Assembly (NCBI GenBank): GCA_964007475.1
Contig: OZ023273.1
Coordinates: forward strand, 9,747,922-9,811,921
DNA: 64,000 nucleotides
Direction of reading: 5' to 3'
From: Hybos culiciformis
Lineage: Eukaryota; Arthropoda; Insecta; Diptera; Hybotidae
The notes below the pieces were generated by a model that did not search any database, was not told the origin of the DNA, and worked only from the letters and a program-made list of their open reading frames with translations. Made by a program: the position numbers and the translations under genes. Of this stretch, positions 34,867 to 47,876 are shown piece after piece. The number at the start of each line of letters is the position of its first letter. The first letter of the stretch is position 1.

Positions 34867-37800
34867 TTAAAATTTTACTTTATAATTATTTTAACGTTAA
34901 AGTGAAAAGCAGGAAGAATGGAAGAATAAAAACAAAATAGATTGAAGGAAAAAAATTTCCAAATTTTACTTTTCGTTTTTAGTATGATGTATCATTTAAC
35001 GGTTGGTAGTAGCAATAGTTTATATCGCGATTTCCATAAAAAAAAAAAAGTAAGCCGCTTGTAACCTGTACGTAATGCATATTTTGTTAGGAACACTTTT
35101 TTATTTTTACTAGATTCGGAACCAACTTAAACTATGGTTGGGCTTAATTTTCTTCTACTTTGCAAAAACACAAACATTTTTGAAATCTAGTAAAAAATAA
35201 AAAAGTTTTCCTATCAAAATATGGATTGTAATATTATTGCGAATTTTTTAACATACCTAAACTGTGGTTGCGGCGAAAACAAGATCATTAATAAAGTATA
35301 AAGTATCAAATGTAAATTTCAATAAAATTTTTAATTTTAAAAAATACATATTGCAGTCTTCATGATTATTATTGATTTTATCTATTAAAAAAATTGAAAG
35401 AATTCCGAGGTTTTATAAATTTGAAAAATTTGCATTTAAAACATTCTGATTATCTATTCCAATTTTCAATAAAATAACATTTACTAAAGAATTTTTTCTA
35501 CATAAATAACATTTTATCATTTTCATTTTCTTCGAAACCCCTTGAATTTAAGATAAGAAAGAAAAATTTAGACAGAAAAATTTAAAAAACTCAATTTTAA
35601 TACGGATATTTTCTTTAAATACCAAATTTGTTTATTTATTATTTAATGAATTGAACAACAAACATCAGTTGAACATAAATTCGACATATATATATTATAT
35701 ATTTTTATACATATATTTTTGGGTTCCGAATTTTGAATTCTGTGTTTTTAGATGTGATATTTTTATGGTTCGTATAATGTATTTCGTAAAAAACGTAGCG
35801 TATTTTAGTAGTTCGTATAATTATTTTCGATTATATATTTCGTTAACTACAAATATTTAAAAGGTGAAATCATTTATTTCGGTAATTGCAAACATTTGAA
35901 GATATGATGAGACATTAATTAAATTTGTGTAAATAAAAATAAAATTAATGAAATATAAAAAAGATGTATAGGTATAATTAAACGGTTAAGCTCATTTTCA
36001 CATTCCCAAAGGGGAAGAAGATCTTTTAAACAAAGGTCAATATACATTTTGTGTTCCTTAACTTAAAGCAAAAAACGTATATAAAAATATATAATTTCAT
36101 AAAGTGTGAATAGATTTTTGTTTCATGTTACAATTTGAAAATAAGTAATCTGATAATGTAATGTTCCAGTTCATAAAATTATTTTAAAAACAAACTATTA
36201 ACATGTAGGTATATACTTTAAAATTCGATATTTTACTGATGATACTGTTTCCGTTAAACAAAAATAATAATCAGTAGTTAATTGAATGATGTTATTATCT
36301 AAAAAAAAAATTAATCACATTTACATAATGTACTTACTGAGTATAATATATGTACTAAATGTGATATATGTATACTGTCTAATACCTATAAGTATACATA
36401 ATAACAAGTATTAAAATGGCATGAATTGATATTTTTTGTATGAATTGGAATGAATAGTTATTTTTATTATGATAGAAAACTAAAGTCATGATGTTAATAA
36501 AGCATGAAAAGAATGAAAAAAAAAAATCATTATATAATTAGATACTTAGGTACTTATTGGAAGACATAGTAGAAGGAGCTAGGCTAATATAATTTGTGAT
36601 TTTTTTTATCAATAGGTATAATAACGTAATAACTCTACACCTACGATTCCATAGTTTTATATTAAATTAATTAAACAATTATATTTTTTTTCTTTCAAAC
36701 ATTAAAAAATTATTAGCTATTTTTTTTTTTAGATTTACATAAAGATAATATTTCGAACATAAAGTATTTATTTTTTGCCTTGTCTATTTTAAAAGTCATC
36801 AGGAATAGTAAATTTTTTTCTTATCCTATGAAATGTATTGGTGTGGTATTTGTTTTTTTATCGTAAAATTAAAATTCATTTTGAACCATATTCCATTCAT
36901 AATGCTGGGTTTGTTTATATAGTAATGTAATATAAATTCGAGTAAACATTGAGTTTTCTTTTAAGAATATACATACCTTTACTGTTTATTTTTCAGATAT
37001 AATAATACATTAATATTATTATTACTTTATGGCTAAAACAATTTTAATGACAAAAAACCGGCCGCTGTTTATTTACTTTTTAGTTGTGTTGCATTTTATG
37101 AGGAAACAATAAACTCAATTAGGCATACATATAATCTTCTTGAATGAATTATTTTTACGCTTTTATTTTGTTTTAAATTTACGTATATTTAAAATTATTT
37201 AATAATAAAGTTTAAAATTTTTTAAATTTACATATTATATGACTGTAATTTTTTTTTGTGTTAATCAAAATTAATATTTAAACCTGTTGTAGCTTTTTCA
37301 CGGTTTCCTGCTATAGATGCGGTTTGAAAAATTTATCGACTGTTATAATTATATTTCTTTAAATTTAAGTAACCTAATAAATTTTCTAATATTATTATTC
37401 TAATTTTTCTATACATGATAATATATACTTTAATACTTTAAAGAGCTAAATTTCAAATTCCACCGGAAATACAATAAGCTGATTTTATCCGCAATCAAAA
37501 TATAAAAAAAACTATAAGTCGGACCAAAATATTTTACTTGTTATACTTCAAGCTTTAAACGGTCATGTTTCATAAATAAATTGCCGAAAAACTATATAAT
37601 TTTTTCTAAAATTTAATACTTTTGCTTTTTTTAGGGGCTGCAGTAATTATTAGTACAAAAAAGTTACCAAATAAATCATAATTTTAAATAATAAGAAGAA
37701 TGATATTTTTTTGTTTATATGTATATTTTTTATCTATACAAAAATTATTGTGATTATCTAATTAATCATCATGAGCTAAAAGTTAAAAAAAAAAAAGTTT

Positions 37801-38368
37801 CAAATATGTATGAAAACAAAATAAAAATATTCAATGCACAAATGACAATGAATATCTAATTCAAGGCTTTAATAACTGCGGCATAAAATAAATTATAAAT
37901 TTTAAAAAATTAAAAAAAAAAAATTAATATTTTATGCAAAAATAACTGATTTTTTTGAAAATTTATTAAACTAAGAGATTAGATTTTATCAATTATCAGA
38001 ACTCCGAAATAATAGAAATGGAGAGGAATTTTCAGATAAAAAAATTTTTAAAATGAAAAAAAATTCAAAAAGATATTCAATACAATATATATTTCATTTC
38101 ATACGTATGCGACAATCTTTTTATGTTTATTCACCCATGGCTAAATAAAATGTACATATATAATATACATATACAGTCGATTTTGTCTGCGAAATATGAT
38201 ATTTTTACTTTTCTAGATTTCATCTTATTCAAGTAAGTTATAGGTTTAAGATGTTTCACTATGGGAATACCGCAGCATACAACATAATTCTTATTCTTAT
38301 ATTTTATAATAAAAATTTTAGATAACATATTCTTAATATGCAAGTGCGTGCAGGTACAATGTAATACA
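34867..38368. other. AT-rich stretch without a supportable gene
   Basis: No recognisable coding exon, RNA gene or bounded repeat. The only open frames are short and low-complexity. Confidence 0.5.
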
Positions 38369-38376
38369 CTCTAGTC

Positions 38377-39109
38377 CAGTGTTTCTTAAACTAGGAGTCG
38401 CGACCCCAACTGGGATCGTTAGATTTTTTCATGGGGTTGCGAGAAATTACCAATTTAAAACAACTTTCTATATATATATATATATATATGTCTTAAATTA
38501 ACAAACTTTGCAAGGTTTTTGAATTAATTTTTCAAGATTTTAGAATTAGATGATTTTTTAAATACCTGAAAATTTTTGGTTGTCAATTAAAAAACAGTAT
38601 CTATCTTTGTCTGAAATGGCAGTTAAAATTGTTTTGCCATTTTCCACCACATATTTGTGTGAAAATGCATTTTCATGCTTATTATATATTAAATCAAAAT
38701 ATCGCTCTCAATTGCGCAATATTGAAAATGTGCTGAGACCAGCGCTTTCGGAAATCGAGCCACAATTAACATTACTTTGCTCTAAAAAGCGAGCGCTTGC
38801 CATCACATTAAAAAAAATTTAATTTTTTTATTTAATTTAAATACTAAATAATATAACTAAACGAGGTTATTAATCTTTAATTTTTTATTAATTTTGTTAT
38901 AACTATATAGAAAATGTTATTTATTTTATTTTAATTTTATTTATTTATTATAATATTTACTATTACTAGAAAATGTTATTAATTTTTTATTACCCGAAAA
39001 TAAAATAGTATTTGTTATTTAAACGTTTTCTTCTTGAATATATATGTGGGTGCCAAAATACGTCATTTAAAATGTGGGGTCGCAATACAGAAAAGTTTAA
39101 GAACCGCTG
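38377..39109 (+). mobile_element. Deleted hAT element (Buster type), 733 bp
   Basis: Terminal inverted repeats CAGTGTTTCTTAAACT (left) and the complement of CAGCGGTTCTTAAACT (right), 14 of 16 identical. The TSD is CTCTAGTC (38,369-38,376) versus TTCTAGTC (39,110-39,117), 7 of 8. TA at the centre of the TSD fits the nnnTAnnn target preference known for Buster hATs. Both ends carry GGGGTCGC-type subterminal sequence. Inside is a transposase C-terminal remnant. A TA microsatellite occupies 38,469-38,489. Confidence 0.9.
38580..38822 (+). pseudogene. hAT transposase C-terminal remnant
   Basis: About 80 codons resembling the hAT C-terminal dimerisation region as found in ZBED5/SCAND3/FAM200-like Buster proteins: LPFSTTYLCENAFSCLLYIK, then KSKYRSQLRNIENVLRPALS. 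It ends at a stop within the element. No BED finger or DDE catalytic part precedes it, so the element cannot move itself. The short frame is intact, suggesting a fairly recent internal deletion derivative. Not expected to function. Confidence 0.8.
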
Positions 39110-39117
39110 TTCTAGTC

Positions 39118-40188
39118 TACACAACATGTTGAATTATTGTTAAAAAAATCATATCATAGTTAATAAAAATATTATGTTTTTTGTTAACGTTCGTCTCATC
39201 TTTTTTAAATGAGTTATAATTTAATATAAAAATTTGGATTTATATTATAATATTTTGAGTAAAAAAATTTTAAGGCAAAAAATTTAAATATTTACAACGA
39301 ATATTATTAGAGTAGTATTATAATTTATAACATTAAGAAAATTTTCATGAAATAAAAGAAATTTATATTAGAAATTAAAGAAAACAAAATTTCGAATATT
39401 ATAACTTGTTCAACTAGACTTATAGCTTTGCGTCGTAAATGAATTTTCTAAACATTTTCAAAAAGTTCAAGCTTTGTACTTTGTTCGCGTATACCAATTA
39501 CCAAAGAATATAAAATGTGATACCTAAAAACTGCAGTTTAAAAAAATTTGATTAAAATTAAAAAAAATATTTATTTATTATTCGTCATGTCTGAAGGTGT
39601 TAATATAGAATACATAGGATGCAAATCATCTATTCTATTATAATACTGCTTAAATCTATTCAATTTTAGTGAAGTAAACATTTTGAACTGAACACTGAAT
39701 AAAAATATAGGATAAAATAAAAACTTAACACTAAAAATATTTTCTAAGAATAAGATTATTTTTTTTTAATATGAGGTAGAACACTTAAGTTTGGGCTATC
39801 TTAAGTATATTAACAAATACATTACGGACTTTAGTAAATTTTAATCAATGACTATTTTAATTTATTTTTTTGAACACTATTTCTGGTTTGTTACTAGTCT
39901 CAATTTTATATAGTACAACTTAATATTAAAAATTGACACTACATATTATTTTTTTAAAATAAAGTAACATAATAAATTATTTTAGTCGTGGGGAGTTTAC
40001 AAAAAGATCAAAAACGTGTACTATTTGATTTTTATCTCGTTTACTACCTTAACAACATATTTCAAAATATTTTCTAACTTTTTGTATGTCTTATATTTAT
40101 GTTGTTCATGTACATAATACGAAATTAATTGTCAACTTCTGATAATTTTTTTGCAGAATAACAATAACAGCTCAAAACGATAATAAAA
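39118..40188. other. Upstream region of the SLC46-like gene
   Basis: No coding exon. A good acceptor (TTTTTTGCAG, AG at 40,155-40,156) lies 32 bases before the ATG, so part of this stretch is probably a 5'-UTR intron. Confidence 0.4.
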
Positions 40189-43100
40189 ATGAGTGAAAAA
40201 ACTGAAACAAAAACAAAATGGAAATTCATGACTTTCAAGCAAAAATTTTACCATGTCATTCAAAATATCACTGTTGAACCAATGTTATTATGCTATATTA
40301 TGCCAAGTGTTCTTGCATCCTTGGCAACACAAAATTTAAACTTAGAGTAAGTAACTTTTGAAAATGCTACTATAAAAATTTATGCGGTTTATAATTTTTC
40401 TTCTTTTTATAGAAAAGCATGTAGGGTTAATATGGGATACACAAAAGAAGTATGTGATGCTTTAACACGAAGAGAGACAGAAAAATATTTACTGTGAGTA
40501 TTATTAAATTGTTGATTTTTTTTTCCACTGAAACTAAATTTTAATTATTACGTTATTCTATTCCAATTTTAAAATTTTCCAAAAATCCTAATATTATATT
40601 TTATTTTGATAAAATTCAACGAAAACGTAGTTCTTTTAACACTAAAATGGAAATGAAAATGAAATGAAGTATGTAATAAGTGATAATATATAACATTTAT
40701 TATGCGTCTTATCAATAATTATCATTTGCATTCAAAGTTAGTGTTTATCAAACTGTCCAAACGAATTCAACCCAAAATTGAAAAGGTATCGTACATACAT
40801 ACTTATGTCCGTTCATCTGTCTGCCTTTCCGTCACTGGAATGGATTCAATTTTGAATGCCAAAATATGTTCATCTAAACTAAAGGATAAAATTTTAGGAT
40901 TTTTGGTTTTGAAGTTAAAAGCTGTCAACCCAAAGGTCTAATTAATATTTATCTAAAAATTAAAAAAAAAAGTTTTAATGAAAAATTGTAAAATTGTTAG
41001 ACCATTTTTTGTTCAAGCATTCGAACTGGATGCCGATTGAAGGAACCTAAAAATATGTTTAAAACCTGATTGTGACCAAGGGTTCGAACTTGGGTAGTCT
41101 AAAATATAGCTGAGTAATATATGACTTCAAAACTCTTTAGGTGGATAATATGCTTCCAAATATATCTTTATTGTATGGATGACACTGAGGATATCTTATA
41201 ACAATCTTAAATATGCGTAATATGTTAAAACGAAATATTATATTTCCTTCTTTGCTATTAATTTTTATTTATTTTATTTTTATTCTCATTTAGTGAAGAA
41301 GAGGCTGTGCAAAAATTAGTTGCAAGAGTTGCTGGTTGGAAAACTGTGCTGCAAAGCTTATTACCATGTATGTTAATACTATTCTGGGGTTCATGGAGTG
41401 ATAGGTAATAATAATACTTTTTAATTCTTTTAAAATCTCAATAGTATTATACCTATCCCAAATTGGTTTTTATTTTTCGTAATTAATTAAACGTTATTTT
41501 TAATTAAAAGACATGCTCGGCGAAAACCTTGTATTTTGCTGCCAATTTTTGGGGAATTTTTAGCTGCCTGCGGTTTAATTGTATGCACATACATTGGTAA
41601 GCTTTTTTTTTTTTTTAATAATATAACAATTAAGGAAAATAGTAAATGTTTTTTATTCTTAAATTTGAAGAGAATGTACCAATAGAAGTTGTTGCAGCTA
41701 CGGAAGCGGTTTTTCCCGGAATAACCGGAGGATGGTTTACAACTATGGTTGGTGTATTCAGTTATATTGCTGACATTACAACAGAAGAAGAAAGAACAAT
41801 GCGAATAGGAATTTTGTAAGTACAAGTTACATTTAATTTTTAATGATTTCAAAACAACATTGATATTCGAATGCAAATTGAATTTAAAACATAATATCAA
41901 AATTTCTAATACCATCATACCAACTTTTAAGTATACCTAAAAACAACTGATTAACATATATACAAGATAATGATAAAATTGTTTAAAGGCCCTGCTCGTC
42001 TAGTCGTAGTTATATTGCGCAAAATGGAATTAAAATAACTGAAACCTACTGGTTAATACAAATTGTGGAAGTTTTGGCATTTTGAAATCATTCGCCTTTT
42101 TCATTTATTATGGACATAATCCACACATATTATGTAATTATTTCCACTTGGATTTGTGCCATTGTGACAAAAGTCCCCCTTGTTGATTCCCAACAGAAAA
42201 GACCGTGGGAATTATGTCATTTTGGGAAATGGATCTAAAAAATTGGTACAAATAATAACGTAGAGCCTATATTTTACAATAATCATGTACAATAATAAAA
42301 TGAAATAAAAAATTATACAAGCAAAATAGTTTTTTTTGATATATGTATGTACACAACATCCATACAATACAAAAAGAAAACAAATCAATTTTTTATCGCA
42401 TCAAACCCATCAAACATTTTAAATACATACCTACCATACATATATTTGTCATTCAAAATTGTAATAAAATAAAGTAAATATTTTGGTTTTGCATTACAAT
42501 TACATTAAATTATAAATCTTATGATGTAATTAAAATATTAAATTTTTTATTTAATTTTTACATGCACAAATGGAATGAGACAATAACATTATTGAATGCC
42601 AAAAACTTTAGATAGTTTTTATTTACTTCCGGTTGTCACTGAAAAACAGTTGGTATAAATTGAATAATTTTATTTGTAGAGGGTTTTTATTTAATAAATG
42701 AAATTGAAATTATTAAAAAAAAAAAACAAAAATTTAATTCACCGTGTACAATTAGAGTTGCCGCATGAAAAATTAAATATGTCAATTATAATATTATTAA
42801 ACATTAATTAATAATTGAATTCATTGATTGATTTTAAATTCTACGATTTTACAATAAACACAGATATTTTATTTAACTTTTATTCAAAAAAAAAAAAATT
42901 AAATAAATTCACTTTGGCTTCTATAATATAATATTTTGAACGCATTTTAAATAATAATTGTATAAGAAACGATACTTACTTCATGGTTAAAATGTTGTTT
43001 TTAAATCGATATATCTGAACTATACATAATGTAATTTAAAATCAATTAATTTTTACTTATTTTAATAGAAATGTATGCTTTTCGGTTGGTGTTCCATTTG

Positions 43101-46100
43101 GAATGGCATTTTCTGGAATTTTACTTAAGTAAGATATTATAAAAGTTATATAAATTTTAAGTTAAAACGAAGATACGAAATTAATATGCCCCGACCCATA
43201 CTTTGGCGTTACATCCGACATGAAATGAAATGCTGCCCAATAGGAAATATTTCAAGTTAAAAATGTCAATTTTTTTTCTATTATTCTTTATTATTAAATA
43301 ATGTTGTAAAATAAGATAAATAATCAGACTTTTTTTTTATTGATTTTTAAAGAAATTTTTTAAATAAAAAAAAAGTTTTTAGTAAGTTCCAAATATCCTA
43401 AGTTCAATATACTCTTTTGGCGGCTTATAATTGAACTTCATTTCAAAAATTAATATTATTGTGCTTAAAACCGCACAAAAATGTAATTATTGCGTACTTA
43501 ATAATTTAATAATTACTTATAATTATTATAATTATTTGACTAAATAATGAGAATTATTTGAATTTCTGTGTAATTTATAGGCAAATTGGGTTTTACGGAA
43601 TATTTTCAATATCAGCATCACTTTATTTAGTGTCAATTATATATGGAATATTTTTTGTTAAAGAGCCAAAACAAAAAACCCCTGAAGAATTGGCCAAATG
43701 CACCAATAAAAATATTGTTATAGATTTTTTCAACAAAGAACATGTAGTTGATACATTTAAAACCGCGTTTAAGAAAGGAGCAAATCAGAGACGTCTTCGG
43801 GTTATAATGTTAATGATCGTTGTTATGGTTGTTATTGGTCCATTACATGGTAGGTTCTTCTCTAAATTTTAGTATTATTTTCGTTTCAATGTAAGATAAA
43901 TTAATATCTTTTTTCCAGAGTTTCAGTGTTATTGCCTCATCACTGTTAAATTATCTTATTTAATCATTTCGTACTTTTATATTAAGTTTTATTTTTGGTA
44001 TACTATTGTATATAATACATACTAAGTTTTCCTTGAACTTAATTAAATATACTATATATATATAGTATCGTATATACTATAAATTTATGAACGCATATCT
44101 TTCTGGTGGGTTGGTGACGAAATTCCTTATGCCAAAATTCTTTATCCAAAATTCTTTTTCCAAAATTCACTAAGGGCAAAATTCACTGTGGACAAAATTC
44201 AATATGGACCAAATTCATTATGGACAAAATTCGCTATGGACAAAATTCATTAGGGACAAAATTCATTAGGGACAACATTCATTAGGGAAAAAATTCTTTA
44301 AAAAAATATTTTTAATTAAAAAAATTTAAAAAAAAACCGCGCGATTTTTTTTTTTAATTTTTTTAATTAAAAATATTTTTTTAAAGAATTTTGTCCCTAT
44401 TTTTGTTTTAATATAAAATTTATATAAATCAACCTGCAATGCGATACCTACCTATGTTTTACGTTGTTTCTTTATTTTTTTCAATTTAAAGCAGATTAGG
44501 TGGAGACCGACAAACTCACCACGTCCTTATCGTGGTCTCTGTGTAACTCGCAGAGTGAATTGAATTTTAATAAAAATGTAGAATTTTACAAAAAGAATTT
44601 TTTCATAGTGAGTTTCTATCCATAGCGAATTTTGTCCATAGTGAATTTTGTCCATGGTAAATTTTTTCCATAGTGAATTTTGCCCATAGTGAATTTTAAA
44701 AAAAGAATTATTTTCGAAAAAGAAGAATTTTGTGCATTTGAATTTTAGGATGATCCCCTTTCTGGTTTGAATACTTAAGAAATCACAAATATGAAAATTG
44801 AACAATAAATTTCCCCAATTAATTGTATTTATCTACATAACTTTTTAAAAATAGAAAAGAAAATTTAGAATAAAGAATAATAAAGTGAATCTCACTAATT
44901 AGCATTAGATCAATTAAAATATATTCTTTAACTTGCAAAAAAACACACACCTTAAATAACAAAAATTATACTATTTTACAATGATTTTTATTGTCGCAAT
45001 GTATTTAAATTTTCATTTCCTTTATATGATTTAAAACCAGCAATTAAATAATTAAAATTAAAATTAAAACATGCATACTTTATATTTTGAATGTGACTGG
45101 ACTAATATTTCATTATTCGAAAAAGAAATTAATTCTCACAATAAAGTTTAAAATAATTTGTTATGTGTTTTTTTCAGGGTTAAAAATTTTATTTTATTAT
45201 TTCACTCTTATTGCTCTTCATGAAAACAATCTAATAAATAATATTTTAAACGATATTTTAAAAATTCTCTCTTAGGGAACGAAAAAATAAAAATAAATTA
45301 TTTCACTCCCAAGAGCGATTTTTGTTTTGTTTTTATTTTCTATACCTAGTAAAGATCGAAAAAAAAAAATTTTTTTTTTCACTCCCTAACAAAATGTTCT
45401 ACAAGGAGTGAAATAAATAAACAACAATATTTCATTCCCAAAGAGCGTAATTTATTGTTCGTTTTTTTTATTTTTATTTTGGGAGCAAAAAAATTTTTTT
45501 TAAAATTTCGTTCCCAAAGAGCGATTTAATTTATTTATTTTTTATTTCCTTTGCAAAGAATGGAGCGAAGGAGTGAAAAAAATAAAATTTTTAACTCTGG
45601 TTTTTTTACGTTATTATTTTTTTATATATTAAGCTCTTCTAAGAATGAACCAATAACTTTATTGTGATAATTAATAAGATCATGATATAAGACTCAGAAA
45701 TACATTTTTTTTTTATATAAGTTCATTTTTTGAATTATTTAGCGCTAAGCTTAAATGATTTTTATATTTTATCCCAGTATTGCAAGCAATTGCAGAACTC
45801 GTTCAAATAATAAAACCTGAACTTCTTTCGTCAAAACCGATTTATTGGAATCAGAAAACTAACTTCTACGTTAAGAGGTTAAGACCTAAAATAATTATGA
45901 AGCTACATTATCTTCTGCATTTAAATATTTAGCCAATGTTCACAAATTTCAAAAAGATTTTGAAGATGTGAATTTAAAAATGAAAGGACGTATAAAATAT
46001 GATATATGTTTACATATTATCGCCTGCTCAGAAATGAAACAACGTATAATGAAAAGAATAGTTTCGAGTAATTTGAATTTAAAGATTTGAAAATTAAAAA

Positions 46101-47717
46101 AAACGTATGAAAAAATATCAAGTAGTGTACAATTTTCATCTAAAAAACACATTTTAATCAACATTAAGAATATTGCAAAGTAGTTGTACTTATAAAATCG
46201 AGTTCGAGGAATCGAATGATGCTATTCTCAAATAATGACGTATAAATGTCATAAGTTGTTTCATTTCTCAGCAGACGTTATATAAATATGTTTTGATCTT
46301 GTCATATTTTTATCTGTTTTTATAACATTTGTTATTCCCTTTAAAATGATTTTATTACATATAAATAAAACTTAATTTTATGATGTTTCACAAAACTCTG
46401 TGCTTGATATAAAAAGATTTACATTGCACAAAGAAATATTTTATGAAATTTTGAACAATTTTATTATTGTTGATGAATCATTTTCATCGAACCTCGAAAA
46501 TTTTAAATGGATGTCCAACATTGTTTTTTGAAAAATTAAATTTTGATTTAATGAAAATAATTAAAACAAAATTATGTTAATAATATGTTTATTATTACAT
46601 TTCAGGTGAAATGTCTGTGATTTACTTATTTACAAGATATCAATTTAATTGGAGTGAGGTAGAGTTTAGTTTTTTCTCAACTTATGCTATGATTACTGGT
46701 TTGTTAGGTAAACATTTTTTTTTTATTTTTGTTTAAAATACAACATATTATTTTTCAAAATTCAAAAATATTTTGTGATCATTTTAGGAGTACTTTTTTC
46801 TGTTGGAGTTTTATCACACAAATTGAAAATTGATGATGCTTTGATCGGAGTACTTTCGAGTATGTCAAAAATTCTTTCAAGTTTTGTTTACGCGTTTGCG
46901 GTAAAAGATTGGCAAATGTATGTGGGACCCTTAGTTGAAATTTTAAATGGCACATCATTTATTGCTATGAGATCCATAGCAAGTAAATTGGTTGAAAAGG
47001 ACGAAATTGGCAAAGTAAGTCTTAACTCATTTCTCTGTGATCCAAAGTCTTCAATATAATTTTTTTTATTCTATTATTATTATTATAGGTTAATTCTTTG
47101 TTTGGAGTTGCGGAAGCCTTAATGCCACTTGTTTATGCCCCAATGTACACAACGTAAGTTAACGTGAAAGTTTCAAAATTTAATATGTATTATTAAATAA
47201 AGCATTAAATGACCTTTATAAATATTTTTCTGATTTTTTAACAAAATATACTTGTCTAATGTACAAACTGTGATGAATTACTTCAATTATAAATTATAAC
47301 TTTTAATGTGAAAGCTAATTTACTTTTTTTAGTTTATATACTGCAACATTAACAGTATTACCAGGAGCATTTTTCATTTTGGGTGGAGTTATGACCATGC
47401 CGGCTGTGATTATATTCCTGTAAGTATTTTCAGATTCTAATACTAATTTTTCGATTTTCGGTGAACATTGTTGTAATTTGTCTTCACTGACATTTAGGTG
47501 GATGTACAAAATTCATAAACGGCAAGAGAAAATAACCTTGGCCGAAATGGAAAATCAAAGTGATATCAAAGAGATTCAAAAGAAAAAGGAAGCAGAAAAT
47601 GGTGGCATAAATAATGAAGGATATGTCCAAACTGAAAAAGAAAACGAATTTATAAAAGAAACAATTGATATTGTCAAAGAAATTCCGGCTCTAAATATTG
47701 AGCATTGTAAACTGTGA
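40189..47717 (+). CDS. SLC46-type MFS transporter (proton-coupled folate transporter-like)
   Basis: Predicted 12-span major-facilitator protein of the SLC46 family; substrate not predictable (family members carry folates or small amphipathic molecules, in plasma or lysosomal membrane). Twelve exons: 40,189-40,346; 40,413-40,493; 41,294-41,404; 41,511-41,596; 41,671-41,815; 43,069-43,128; 43,581-43,849; 46,606-46,707; 46,788-47,014; 47,089-47,153; 47,333-47,419; 47,498-47,717, giving 536 aa in one frame. The cytoplasmic N terminus is followed by helix 1 (VEPMLLCYIMPSVLASLA). The MFS signature A is GSWSDRHARRKP (loop 2-3). Then the family-type PGITGGWFTTMVGVFSYIAD and TTEEERTMRIGIL. The long hydrophilic loop 6-7 follows FFVKEPKQKTPEE. 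The C-terminal tail is charged. Intron 7 (2.76 kb) carries two transposons. AATAAA candidates at 47,730 and 47,794. Family sure, orthology not. Confidence 0.93.
40660..41130. repeat. Unclassified repeat-like segment in intron 2 of the transporter
   Basis: Less AT-rich than its surroundings, with GTCCGTTCATCTGTCTG and two TTCGAAC-centred strings (about 41,025 and 41,083) resembling a Pol III B box but not matching it fully. Possibly a SINE or other retroelement fragment; I cannot bound it. Confidence 0.3.
41990..42260. other. Less AT-rich block in intron 5 of the transporter
   Basis: Stands out by base composition and contains several ATTATG/CATTTTG strings, but I find no target duplication or clear inverted ends. 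Unidentified. Confidence 0.25.
44108..44757. mobile_element. Tandem-repeat-armed inverted element, 9-bp TSD (650 bp)
   Basis: Flanked by perfect 9-bp repeats CTTTCTGGT (44,099-44,107 and 44,758-44,766). The left arm (about 44,130-44,310) is an array of about a dozen 16-17-bp units, consensus CAAAATTCAYTATGGA. The right arm (about 44,590-44,720) holds about eight such units in the opposite orientation. Between them is an AT palindrome around CCGCGCG (about 44,285-44,400). The end GGGTTGGTGACGAAATTCC resembles both ends of the 7,080-8,207 element (GGGGTTGGACATTTGTCC and GGCGCCGTGACATTTGTCC). Non-autonomous, MULE-like by TSD length and architecture (inference). Lies in transporter intron 7. Confidence 0.82.
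45175..45599. mobile_element. hAT-like MITE, 425 bp
   Basis: Inverted termini CAGRGTTAAAAATTTTATT in opposite orientation at both ends (CAG...CTG). The 8-bp TSD GTTTTTTT lies at 45,167-45,174 and 45,600-45,607; it is low-complexity, so weaker evidence than the others. Inside are three or four degenerate copies of TTCRYTCCCAAAGAGCGATTT, some inverted. No coding capacity. CAG/CTG ends with an 8-bp TSD fit hAT. In transporter intron 7, about 410 bp from the previous element. Confidence 0.78.
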
Positions 47718-47876
47718 TATTAAAATGTAAATAAAATGTGAAATATTTAAGTTTTTTAAGATACATAATGTCTTCTACACTTATTTTAACAAAAATAAAA
47801 CAAAATGACAATTATTATGGTAATTATTGGTTTGTTTTTTTAATTTCAGTTTTTAATGAAATTATTTTTGTATGAA

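Noticed and set aside
34684..34905. 73-codon frame
   Set aside because: Covers the right arm of the 34,567-34,859 hairpin; low-complexity hydrophobic translation.
38131..38343. 70-codon minus-strand frame
   Set aside because: No similarity to known domains and no plausible splice partners.
41070..41100. tRNA or SINE suggested by GGGTTCGAACTTGG
   Set aside because: The B-box match is incomplete, no A box or cloverleaf can be drawn, and the ends cannot be defined; kept only as a low-confidence repeat note.
45087..45275. 62-codon plus-strand frame
   Set aside because: It runs from intron sequence into the 45,175 MITE and resembles nothing.
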